NCBI GenBank assembly: GCA_045113775.1
Contig: JBGUJH010000106.1
Span: 1-64,000 of the forward strand
Length of the DNA stretch: 64,000 bases
Source: CAG-791 sp045113775
Lineage (GTDB): Bacteria > Bacillota > Clostridia > Lachnospirales > Lachnospiraceae
Direction of reading: 5' to 3'
In this document: one piece after another, positions 41,271-50,124 of the stretch
Position numbering within the stretch: the stretch's first letter is position 1
Layout of the letters: every line of letters begins with the position of its first letter
The notes under the pieces: model-generated
The model's input: only the letters and a program-made list of their open reading frames with translations
Database searches by the model: none
Told to the model about the DNA's origin: nothing
Program-made: the position numbers and the translations under genes

Positions 41271-44200
41271 TCACTCAACCCCAAAATACTTCTTATCCTC
41301 CGCACTCATCTCCCTATCTCCGACATACTCCCTCGCCTCCGAAATAATCTCTTCATCCGTAAGCAGCGGCGTCCTTCCCAGCACAACTTTTTCATCTGTC
41401 CATTCGCATAAATATACCCATCTATTATCGAAATCGATAGCCTTTGTATCGTAGATCCTCTGCCCGCAGGACAAACTGCCCGCATCTATACAGTAAACTG
41501 TGCCGCCTGCATCTCTGAGCCACATAGAATCCTGATCCATTCTCTCCAAAGTGAAACATGTACCATTTCCCGGAATCGTCGCCGTCTGCATATGCTTCAG
41601 GTCACGAATCCGGTATCGCATGATCCGCCCGTCAAACGTACTGGCCAAAAGAGTGTTCCCACTAAATGCCATCCCCGTAATAGTAGTGTTGGAGTATTCG
41701 GTCCAGCTGATCAGCTTTGCGTCAACATCAAAGACCGCAAGCGTGTTCATTCCGGGGAAATTGACCGCGAAGCGCCTGCCATCACTGTTAAAGCAGCAGA
41801 CAGCATCATGGCTGTTATCCGTAACCATCTTATTCATCAGCAATGCTTCAATCTGCCCCTCTTCCATGCGATTATTCAGCATCGCGAACAGCCCGCTTTC
41901 AGTGTTAACAAGCCAAGGACCTTCTGTCATCCCCAGTACTACGTAATATCTTGCTTTCGAGTCTGTGAACAGTTTCAGCTTGTTATCCACATTAGCAAAC
42001 TCACCGCTCTCTATCGATGACAAAGGAATATCACGGAATTTTGTATTAATAGTGTCATAGATATAGATTGTATAAGAAATCGCCCCGTTTAACTCACATA
42101 CCGATATGTAACTGAATCCAATCTCTGTAATTACCGGACTCATGAGCCTTAACCGGAACGTATCCTCGCCGCCCCCCTGTCCTCCGGCGTCAAACGGCTC
42201 CGGCGTACGGTACTCTAGCATATGCACCGATGCATCACCTGTCTGGGGCTCCAGCTTAATAAAGCCATGAAACTTCTCGTGATAGAGCAATATTTTGCCA
42301 CTGCCGGGCTCAATCCCCACAAAAGACAATGCCCTTAACTCCATTTCCGATAATTCCTGATGCCCATTTTCCGTCAGGAGTTTTGAAAGCTCTGCAAGGC
42401 CCTTGCCCCACAGGAGTTTGGGCTCATTCCCAGAAAGATCATACAATTCCCATGTGCCTGTATCGTACTTGGTCAAAATATAGTCACTTCCGATGGGATG
42501 AACACTCACTATTCTCTCAACACTGTCTCCACTGCCCTTCTTACTCACAATTTCTTTATATAAGTCATTGGTGAATCCCAGCTCATACTTTCTGATCCGA
42601 CTTGCTCCGGAACTGTACAACATCCCGGTCTCCTTGTAAGACATTTCGGGCGCAACATACAGAGCATTTCCGGAATTCCTGATCTCCTCAACCGAGACCA
42701 GGCGGCTCCGCTCGCCTTTCACGATCTGCCCATCCCTTATAAAGCAGATTCTCCCGGCTGTCGTCAGAACCGGCAGAGACTGCCCATTCGTCCGGCAGGT
42801 TTTCCCTTTCTCACATAAGATCATCGCCAGACCTTCATTGTAGTCCAGCTCGACCTTGAGACTGCGCAGCTCCTCTCCACTCTGCAGATCGAGAAAGAGA
42901 ACCTTCTCACCATTAATCAGGACAAGCTCCGTGCCCATCTGACAAATCTGCCTTTCCACAGAATTCATTTTGGAGAAGCTGTCTATTTTGCGGTTCCACA
43001 GTTCCTCTCCGCTTTCCGTATCAAAGGCACACAGCACAAGACTGTCCCCGTTTTCCAATGCCTTCATCACAATACCGTCTGCCGGATAGATCAAAGTCTC
43101 TACGCCGCCTGCCCTCTCGTCGTCATCCTGAAACGAATACTTCAGATCAACATATCGAGCCTCGCCTGTCGTCGGACTCCATTCCACCAGGCCCGTGTAA
43201 GTCGTCAGAGTAAAATCCGTTCCTTTTTTCCCATAGCACGGTATTAAAAAGAGATCCTTCTCCGCATCATAAGAAATCTCACTCGACCTCTGCAGTTTTG
43301 TCAGGCTTTGAAGAGGATAAAAACTGTCGTCAAAGAAGATATCCCCTTTATTCCCGTCCTTCGGAATAACCTGCCTGACTTCCTCCCGCGTCAAAATAGC
43401 GTTCTTCTTTCCTGTATTCAGATCCAGAAGGCTTACTCCGCTTGACCGCTCGAGGAAAAGCACGCATTCGGCTCCCTTCCGTTCAAACGCAGCGATATTT
43501 GCAATTCCGCCTCTATTTTCACCGCCAATCTTTAAACTCAGTACAGATTCGTCTTCACCTGCAATGGAAAGCGTCTCCATATCCAGATCAATTCTCTCTA
43601 CCCATAATTCCTTCGAACTCTCCAGATCATAGCAATAACATGTTGAATAATCATAGAGCAGCACCTTCTCATTTCCGATGATCTTCACGATCGGATAGAA
43701 ATTTCCGGTAGGAGAATGCATATTCCACAATTTCTCTCCGCTCTCCGTGTCCCACAGGCCAAACTCATACTGCTCATTTACTGCGGCCAGATATCTGCCG
43801 TTATCAGACACGTCCATAGATAAATTTTCGTAATAGCGAAGCCGAAAATCCTCCACCTGTTCCAGACAGGCATCTGAAGATATACCATAAACCTGCGTGG
43901 CGTCTGTCAGCACAGACACTGCTTCCGGTTCAACAGTTCGATACAGAAACTTCGACTCAGTGGTCGACAATGCGATCTGTGAGGCCAGAAGCCGGTTCCC
44001 CTCATTAAACTGTGCGTCCGCTACCAATGCAAGCCGCCTGGCGTCCCTGTCACGCCGCTCATGATATCCTGTCACAACGAAATACGATAATACCATGATC
44101 GTTATTACTGCAAAGATACGCCCCAAGATCACCATCATCCGGCGGTGCTCCAGCCTTCTGCTCAGTTCCTCCTTATCTACTCCAAAAATAGCGCCGGCAA

Positions 44201-44738
44201 GCTTGAAAGTCTCCATGCGCTCCTGTTTCTTTTTAAAATGCCCCTTTATGCCTCCGTAATCTGCGTACAGATACTCCTTTACTTCTTCCTGAAGTTCCTT
44301 CAATTCCCGCTTACTAAACAGGTTCTCAAACGCTCTTTTAAATAAAGTCGCGATGACCGCTTTGTTTTTGTGATCTCCATTCTCTAACCCGGCAAGAAGT
44401 ATATGATCAAACGCCTTCCTCTTCTCCTCCGGCGTTTCTCCGGGATAATTCTCATAAAAGTATTGAATCTCTTTGTACACATAATCGGAGTGTGCGGAAT
44501 TTTCCGAGCAGAATACAATCAAAAACCGGCTTTTCTTCAGGCTGTCCTTAAGCACTTCATCGAGTTTTCCCGCCACAATATGCGTATGATCGCAAAAAAC
44601 ACTCAGCTTTCCTCTTCTTACGGTCGAATCCCCGGTCGGGACCCATCTTTCCAGTGTTTTCTGCGCACGCTTCACAAGCTCCCCGTCTTTGCTGCTATAG
44701 GAAAGAAATGCATCGTACTTATAATCTCTTTTCTCCAT
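41271..44738 (-). CDS. membrane-anchored TIR / beta-propeller protein (second copy type)
   Basis: 1155 residues. TIR at 8-130 (YDAFLSYSSKDGELVKRAQKTLERW, LSVFCDHTHI, SDYVYKEIQYFY with Glu90). One membrane helix at 202-223 (MVILGRIFAVITIMVLSYFVV), then a helical stretch (LALVADAQFNEGNRLLASQIAL) and a long WD40/PQQ-like propeller (LWDTESGEKLWN; LLDLNTGKKN; LFLDLQSGEELRSL). Same architecture as 27539-30853 but distant in sequence. The open frame extends 17 codons upstream (MMKKLAEIS), but these derive from a decayed terminator; the chosen ATG has GAGGAG 8 nt upstream. The propeller is a likely sensor (inference). Confidence 0.85.
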   Translation of the reverse strand: MEKRDYKYDAFLSYSSKDGELVKRAQKTLERWVPTGDSTVRRGKLSVFCDHTHIVAGKLDEVLKDSLKKSRFLIVFCSENSAHSDYVYKEIQYFYENYPGETPEEKRKAFDHILLAGLENGDHKNKAVIATLFKRAFENLFSKRELKELQEEVKEYLYADYGGIKGHFKKKQERMETFKLAGAIFGVDKEELSRRLEHRRMMVILGRIFAVITIMVLSYFVVTGYHERRDRDARRLALVADAQFNEGNRLLASQIALSTTESKFLYRTVEPEAVSVLTDATQVYGISSDACLEQVEDFRLRYYENLSMDVSDNGRYLAAVNEQYEFGLWDTESGEKLWNMHSPTGNFYPIVKIIGNEKVLLYDYSTCYCYDLESSKELWVERIDLDMETLSIAGEDESVLSLKIGGENRGGIANIAAFERKGAECVLFLERSSGVSLLDLNTGKKNAILTREEVRQVIPKDGNKGDIFFDDSFYPLQSLTKLQRSSEISYDAEKDLFLIPCYGKKGTDFTLTTYTGLVEWSPTTGEARYVDLKYSFQDDDERAGGVETLIYPADGIVMKALENGDSLVLCAFDTESGEELWNRKIDSFSKMNSVERQICQMGTELVLINGEKVLFLDLQSGEELRSLKVELDYNEGLAMILCEKGKTCRTNGQSLPVLTTAGRICFIRDGQIVKGERSRLVSVEEIRNSGNALYVAPEMSYKETGMLYSSGASRIRKYELGFTNDLYKEIVSKKGSGDSVERIVSVHPIGSDYILTKYDTGTWELYDLSGNEPKLLWGKGLAELSKLLTENGHQELSEMELRALSFVGIEPGSGKILLYHEKFHGFIKLEPQTGDASVHMLEYRTPEPFDAGGQGGGEDTFRLRLMSPVITEIGFSYISVCELNGAISYTIYIYDTINTKFRDIPLSSIESGEFANVDNKLKLFTDSKARYYVVLGMTEGPWLVNTESGLFAMLNNRMEEGQIEALLMNKMVTDNSHDAVCCFNSDGRRFAVNFPGMNTLAVFDVDAKLISWTEYSNTTITGMAFSGNTLLASTFDGRIMRYRIRDLKHMQTATIPGNGTCFTLERMDQDSMWLRDAGGTVYCIDAGSLSCGQRIYDTKAIDFDNRWVYLCEWTDEKVVLGRTPLLTDEEIISEAREYVGDREMSAEDKKYFGVE

Positions 44739-44764
44739 TTGCGCACTCCTCTGCCGCGTCGCCG

Positions 44765-44862
44765 AAATCTCTGCGAGCTTTTTCATCATTCATTCTGATC
44801 CGGCTCCGTCACCTCCTACAGAAACCTGGTCTCTGTAAAAATATCGACCGCGCCGTCCTCAG
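44765..44862 (-). pseudogene. remnant of a DUF2007 gene 3' end and half terminator
   Basis: The minus strand reads AVDIFTETRFL-stop, matching the C-terminus of the DUF2007 protein at 39296, followed by the left half of its terminator (AAAAAGCTCGC). Confidence 0.65.
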
Positions 44863-44893
44863 CCATCTCTGTAAATTAGAATGCGCCGCCAAA

Positions 44894-46378
44894 TTAATCA
44901 CTATTCGATTTGCCCCGCATGTTTTCTAACATGGTCTTTTGTTCATTAAGGCTCTGAACAAATGATTGCGCATCACTGAACAACTTTAAGTTACTTACTT
45001 CGCACTTCCCATAAGTATTAATTCCAACTGCTTTTAGCGTTCCGTCTGCTTTTAGTCCATAAATATTATGTCCACCTACAGCTATAGCTATAATATTGCT
45101 CCAAGTTGAAGTATCACAATCATATCTATCATCGACAATATGATTATTCTCTTGGTATTTTGTGGAAAGAACAGTTCCATCCTTTCTCAATCCGACTGTA
45201 TAAAAGTCATCACATGAAATCATCAAAATATTACTAAATTCTTCCAATTCACAAGTTCCATGGTATTCCTTTCCATGATGATTACTTGCAATTACATTCC
45301 CATTTCTATCCAGTCCAATACAAAAAGAATATCCAGATACAACCTGGGTGATATTATTCCATTCTTTTAAATCGGTTTGCAATTCGTTCGGTTCACCTGT
45401 ACATATTACAGTCCCGTCTTCTTTTATTCCGATCGTCTTCCTTCCGTCAACTGATATGGCAACAATTCCCGACCAATCTTTTACATTACACTGTCCTTCT
45501 GAATTGCTTCCAACCGCAACAACTGTACCGTCAGCTTTTAACCCCACGGTATGCGATGAACCAGCACCAATGTCTACTATGTTATACCATGAAGAAACAT
45601 TGTCTTGTCCATAATTAAAGATTTTCGGATAGGTACAATAAACAGTTCCATTTGCTCTGAGACCGACCGAATGAAAATCTCCTGCATCAACTTTAATAAT
45701 ATCTTTCCATTCTGAAACGTCACATGCTCTCTCTTTATTGTCCCCAAGTGCAACAACATGACCGTCTTCACAAACAGCAAGAAAATGCCTGAATCCTGCT
45801 GCCATCTTTTTAGATAGTAAAGCAGCTATTTCGCTATCCGTAATACTCTTCTGAAAAGAGTACGGAAGTACCTGAGCGCTCTTTATATTGTTTGATCTAA
45901 TACCTGTCGTCGTTTCAGCTTCACTATGACTGTGAATATTCAAAATGTTCTTTATACCTGTGAGAATCCTGAGAAATTCAGGTGCATCAGCACTGATATT
46001 GGGAACAGCTACAATTTGGCTATTACCAATATAAAACTTAAAGCCGGAATTCAATTCTAAGTCTTCAAGCTGCATTGGGAGAATTGGCTTCCTGTATGTT
46101 ATTGCTCTTTCAACTTCCCTTTCTACAAATTGCGAGTTTTGGGATGCATTAGTCAGCAGTAACAGTAAACAAGAACAATTTTCTAACGCTTCATTAATCA
46201 CATATGCATATCTGTGTCCTGCTGGAATGTCGTACGGAGCCATCCAACACGGAATTCGGTTCTCTTTTAACATCAAACGAACAGAATCTGCCATTTGCTG
46301 GTTTTTAGAGCTATAGCTTATAAACACATATCCAGTGGATTTTTCATCTTTAAAACGTGTTTCATTACTACTGTTCAT
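44894..46378 (-). CDS. TIR / RCC1-repeat protein
   Basis: 494 residues. TIR at 17-150 (YVFISYSSKNQQMADSVRLML, CWMAPYDIPAGHRYAYVI, SQFVEREVERAI with likely catalytic Glu88). The C-terminal half is an RCC1/ATS1-type seven-blade propeller with regular units of about 40 residues (VGLKADGTVVAVGSNSEGQCNV; GLRKDGTVLSTK; IYGLKADGTLKAVG). No membrane helix. The propeller would be the ligand sensor and the TIR the NAD-cleaving effector (inference). Start: ATG with GGGAG about 12 nt upstream; the open frame allows 28 more codons with no ribosome site. Confidence 0.85.
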   Translation of the reverse strand: MNSSNETRFKDEKSTGYVFISYSSKNQQMADSVRLMLKENRIPCWMAPYDIPAGHRYAYVINEALENCSCLLLLLTNASQNSQFVEREVERAITYRKPILPMQLEDLELNSGFKFYIGNSQIVAVPNISADAPEFLRILTGIKNILNIHSHSEAETTTGIRSNNIKSAQVLPYSFQKSITDSEIAALLSKKMAAGFRHFLAVCEDGHVVALGDNKERACDVSEWKDIIKVDAGDFHSVGLRANGTVYCTYPKIFNYGQDNVSSWYNIVDIGAGSSHTVGLKADGTVVAVGSNSEGQCNVKDWSGIVAISVDGRKTIGIKEDGTVICTGEPNELQTDLKEWNNITQVVSGYSFCIGLDRNGNVIASNHHGKEYHGTCELEEFSNILMISCDDFYTVGLRKDGTVLSTKYQENNHIVDDRYDCDTSTWSNIIAIAVGGHNIYGLKADGTLKAVGINTYGKCEVSNLKLFSDAQSFVQSLNEQKTMLENMRGKSNSD

Positions 46379-46551
46379 TTCGATTCTTGCTCCCTTTATT
46401 ATTCTCATATGCTTCGATTTCATCAATATCTGTATAATAGATATAACAGATTGCATCATCACTATTCTCGTGTCCGCATTTTAGGTAAAACACATAATAC
46501 CCTCTTACGTTATGCCACGAGTCTGCTGCCGCTGATACACCTCAAATAAGC

Positions 46552-47049
46552 TTAAAACATATCACCGGAGACATCCCTTTGATACAGTCCCTCCACCCAG
46601 GCCTTCATCTCCTTCGCCCCAGCTCCATTCATCATCCGCGCGTCCAAAATCTCCGCGCCCTTCACATAGGGCTCCAGCTTCTTCACTGTTTTGCCAATCC
46701 CGCTGCCGCCGGACGTCGCAAACAGCGCCACCTTCTTCCCGCTCCAGTCATACCCGCTGCAGAAAGTGTTGACCACGATCGGCGCACACCCGTACCAGAT
46801 TGGAAATCCGATCAGCACAAGCTCATACTCCTCGAACCCTCCGACCTTACCTTCGACCGGCACCTTCTTCTTGCGCATGAATTCGAGATTACAGCGCGCG
46901 ATCGGATTCATATAATTCAGGTCCGCCGCCGAATAAGGCTTAACCGGCCTGATCTCAAAAAGATCCGCCCCGATCGCATCCGCCAGTTCCTTTGCCACGC
47001 CGGCTGTCCTCCCGCTCTCCGCGCTAAAATATGTCACCAGAGTTTTCAT
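46552..47049 (-). CDS. flavodoxin-like protein
   Basis: 165 residues with the flavodoxin fold: MKTLVTYFSAESGRTAGVAKELADAIGAD binds the FMN phosphate, LIGFPIWYGCAPIVVNTF and ALFATSGGSGIGKTVKKLEP form the remaining loops. It would carry electrons or reduce small substrates in the cytosol. The ATG has AAGGTG 7 nt upstream. It follows the DUF7336 gene by 69 bp. A deleted copy lies at 39067. Confidence 0.88.
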   Translation of the reverse strand: MKTLVTYFSAESGRTAGVAKELADAIGADLFEIRPVKPYSAADLNYMNPIARCNLEFMRKKKVPVEGKVGGFEEYELVLIGFPIWYGCAPIVVNTFCSGYDWSGKKVALFATSGGSGIGKTVKKLEPYVKGAEILDARMMNGAGAKEMKAWVEGLYQRDVSGDMF

Positions 47050-47118
47050 GGGTCCCACCTTCCCTTGCCAAAATATTGCCGCTCACACTGTTTCCGGCTC
47101 GCTGCAGCTTTGGCTCAA

Positions 47119-47349
47119 TCATATACGTACCGTTGTAAATCCCTCATTCCAGTTCGACCGGTCCACCACCGCCTCATGGATCTCAAAGCACTCCACAGGA
47201 TAATCCCTGAATCCCTCCAGATCCTTGTGTGCCTCGATGGCTTCGGCGGCCTTTTCCTCGGTGGAATAGATGCCGATTAGTTTTTCTTCGTCGTGTGTTC
47301 CGTAGTCGTCATTGAGTTCGTGGATGTGCCATAATACGTAAACTGTCAT
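47119..47349 (-). CDS. DUF7336-type short protein
   Basis: 76 residues, MTVYVLWHIHELNDDYGTHDEEKLIGIYSTEEKAAEAI and on to VVDRSNWNEGF. It is nearly identical at DNA level to the first part of the gene at 40571, showing a recent duplication, and ends where that gene's extension begins. AGGAG lies 8 nt before the chosen ATG. Confidence 0.8.
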   Translation of the reverse strand: MTVYVLWHIHELNDDYGTHDEEKLIGIYSTEEKAAEAIEAHKDLEGFRDYPVECFEIHEAVVDRSNWNEGFTTVRI

Positions 47350-47488
47350 GGGGAGATCTCCTGAATTTGTACAGCTTTGCAAAATATAGATAAGCCTGAT
47401 AAACATCTGCCTATAATTATATCAAAGCCGGCATGATTTATTATAAAATGTTTGAATAATGAAATTGTCATATTCAGTGTACTGCTTA

Positions 47489-50011
47489 TTACAATCCCCC
47501 CAACTTCTCATAATACGCTTTCAAAAACTCCCTCTCCTTATCTCTTATCCCATCCTTCGTCTCCTGAGTCATTTGTTCCCACAATACCGGATGGAATGAC
47601 AGTATATTCAAATCCTTGGAGTAGTATACAAACCGCTTTCTCTCGAACTTCTCAAAAGGATTCGACAGGATGGACCGCTTGACCTTCACCAGATCATCCA
47701 AAAACTCACGGTTATATGCACAGTTCGGCCGGTCGACTGGCAGTCCGCGTTCTAATCGTTCGATGTAAAACTTTCGGTATTCTTCTATCAGTTCATCAAT
47801 ATTTACTTCTCCCTCTTTGTCTGCCAAGCGCAGCATGCTGAGCATGAAAATAAGCTTGAAGGAAAAAGTAAGAGTGTTTTCGTCTATGAATGCCTCAAAA
47901 TCATGTAATATTGTGGAATCATCATGATGCCCGAGGTTATGTTCAGATCTGATCGCCTCAATGTCAGATGGTGAGAAATATGGCACCATTCTTGATCCAA
48001 TTGGCAGTTGAAGGGAACTGATTGCGTGATCCTTCCGGTACCAGTTCATGATTGTCGCTGTTCCGATAAAGAGCTCTCTTGCCGCCTGTTCCGGAGACAG
48101 ATAGTCCTTATATTTCTCTTCAAACGTGAAGATATCGATCTCCTGCATCGCCACTTCTGCTTCATGAAGGCCAAGAATACTTAAATAATCTCCATCGTTA
48201 TTCTTTACTCCTATGAAATCAGAATACTGCGGTATGCCGATAATGGCGTTAAAGCACATCGGAGTCAGCTTGCCTTCATAATTGTCCACGACGTCAATAA
48301 CGTAAAGGCATTCTTTCCCGGGATATTTGCGCACGCCTCTTCCCATCTGCTGCGTGTACAGTACTTTGGACAGTGTCGGCCTTGCCATGACGACCACTTC
48401 CGTCTGCGGCGAATCCCATCCCTCAGAAATCAGCTGGCAGGACAGCAGGAACTGAATTTTCTTCTCTCCGTACTGTTTGAATATCTCTTCATTATGCTTG
48501 TTTCCACCATACACTGCACGCGCGGCAAAGCCCGCTGCCGTCATCATTTTTTCCAGTTTTTTCGCATGGTTTTTATTAACGCAGAAAACAATTCCTTGTT
48601 TGTAAAAGCCCTCTCTCGGATAGAAGTACTTCTTCAGCGTCCGTACGATCAACTCATTTCTCGACTCCACGATCAGAGTCTTCTCAAGGTCCGCATAATT
48701 ATAGTCCTTACCGTTATATCGTACAGCGGACAAATCAACATTGGAGAGCAGCCGATAGCAGCGGATGTTCGTGATCACATCTTTATCGATTGCTTCCCGC
48801 AGAGTCAGATTTGTTTTGTAGTGGCCGAAGATATCCTCCAGTTTCTTCTGATCAAGCCTCTCCGGTGTCGCAGTAAGCCCCACCAAATACTTGGGCGTAA
48901 AATACTGTAATGTTTTGGCACAGTTTGCTGCCTGTGCATGCTGTGCCTCATCAAACAGCAAATAGTCAAAATAGTCCGCAGCCGTGCTGTTCCTTCTCAA
49001 ATACGTACGATTATACAGTTCGATTGTGATGTCGAGCCTGTCACGGAAAGGTCTAAGCCTGACCTCCCAATCTGCTTTGATTCTTGTCGTCGGAACCATT
49101 ACGAGGACACGCTCTATTTTGCCCTCTGTGTACAGCTGATATATATCTTCAATCGCGATCTGCGATTTTCCCGTTCCGGTGGGCTCTACAACTAAAGATG
49201 TGTTGATCCCGCGCTTCCGTGCATCACGCATCTCCTGAAGAAATGTCTCCTGATGCGTGTATAAAGCAAACGGCCTCGTTCCTTTGATAAAATGCGCATT
49301 GCGGAACGCATTCTTCGGTCCCAGGTATGTCCTGATACTGTCGATCGCCTGATCCTTGAAACGAAGATTTTCAAACGAAAACCTGAAAGTCTTAAAGCCC
49401 ATCAGGCTCAATGTGTTCTGTTTCTCCAATTGCCGCTTATAAGCTTCAAGTTTGATCAACTGCGGATGATGATAATGAACACCGTTCTCCTCAATTGCGT
49501 ATGAGCCCGTATTTGTCTCGACCACATAGTCCACAAAAGCGTTTCTGCCATGACTCAGCGACAAAGAATACTCTTTCTGCAAAAACCCAAGCGCGTCATT
49601 TCCATAGGTCTCTACAAACAGATCCTCAAATGTCTTCTCCAAAGGCGTATTGTCCACATGAATCTTATCAAATACACCACCCTTGTCAGAGATCTCAATG
49701 TCATCCGGCTCCATTGTCAGCCAGTTATGGATCGACTCGCAAAGATCTTCCCCTTCAGACGCATAAAATCGAAATAGCCTCCCCGAGGAGGCCATTAATC
49801 CGTTCTGCATTTCACAGTATTTAGAGTAATCAAACACAGCTTCATTGTTTTTCAGGCACAGATTGTAGTCCACAATGACGCAAGTGTTATCTTTTTTCAT
49901 TACAACTGAGTGGCGTAATGAGTCGTAGTAATAATCCTCCACGAGGGTGAAACCGTGATAGTGGAGGTATGTTTGTTCGGGTCGGATTGTTATTGGTTTA
50001 GATCCGGTCAA
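47489..50011 (-). CDS. nuclease-helicase (SF2 DEAD/DEAH) in the BREX-associated block
   Basis: 840 residues. The N-terminal 240 residues include FVDYVVETNTGSYAIEENGVHYHH (159-182), a likely PD-(D/E)XK-type nuclease core. Then the SF2 helicase: Walker A EPTGTGKS (276-283), DEAQH (354-358), LVGLTATPERLD, and late motifs SEGWDSPQTEVVVMARPT and QQMGRGVRKYPGK. The C-terminal 200 residues include a helix-turn-helix-like ELFIGTATIMNWYR. It resembles Res-type subunits that translocate on and cut DNA. Last gene of the minus-strand defence block. Confidence 0.82.
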   Translation of the reverse strand: MTGSKPITIRPEQTYLHYHGFTLVEDYYYDSLRHSVVMKKDNTCVIVDYNLCLKNNEAVFDYSKYCEMQNGLMASSGRLFRFYASEGEDLCESIHNWLTMEPDDIEISDKGGVFDKIHVDNTPLEKTFEDLFVETYGNDALGFLQKEYSLSLSHGRNAFVDYVVETNTGSYAIEENGVHYHHPQLIKLEAYKRQLEKQNTLSLMGFKTFRFSFENLRFKDQAIDSIRTYLGPKNAFRNAHFIKGTRPFALYTHQETFLQEMRDARKRGINTSLVVEPTGTGKSQIAIEDIYQLYTEGKIERVLVMVPTTRIKADWEVRLRPFRDRLDITIELYNRTYLRRNSTAADYFDYLLFDEAQHAQAANCAKTLQYFTPKYLVGLTATPERLDQKKLEDIFGHYKTNLTLREAIDKDVITNIRCYRLLSNVDLSAVRYNGKDYNYADLEKTLIVESRNELIVRTLKKYFYPREGFYKQGIVFCVNKNHAKKLEKMMTAAGFAARAVYGGNKHNEEIFKQYGEKKIQFLLSCQLISEGWDSPQTEVVVMARPTLSKVLYTQQMGRGVRKYPGKECLYVIDVVDNYEGKLTPMCFNAIIGIPQYSDFIGVKNNDGDYLSILGLHEAEVAMQEIDIFTFEEKYKDYLSPEQAARELFIGTATIMNWYRKDHAISSLQLPIGSRMVPYFSPSDIEAIRSEHNLGHHDDSTILHDFEAFIDENTLTFSFKLIFMLSMLRLADKEGEVNIDELIEEYRKFYIERLERGLPVDRPNCAYNREFLDDLVKVKRSILSNPFEKFERKRFVYYSKDLNILSFHPVLWEQMTQETKDGIRDKEREFLKAYYEKLGGL

Positions 50012-50124
50012 CTTAATTCCTCACGTAAATATGTATGATTAACAATTTACATTACTAACATAAATAACCCATTAAATAAAATCATTCAGCTAATACATAT
50101 ATATTATCTTGATCAAACATCATA

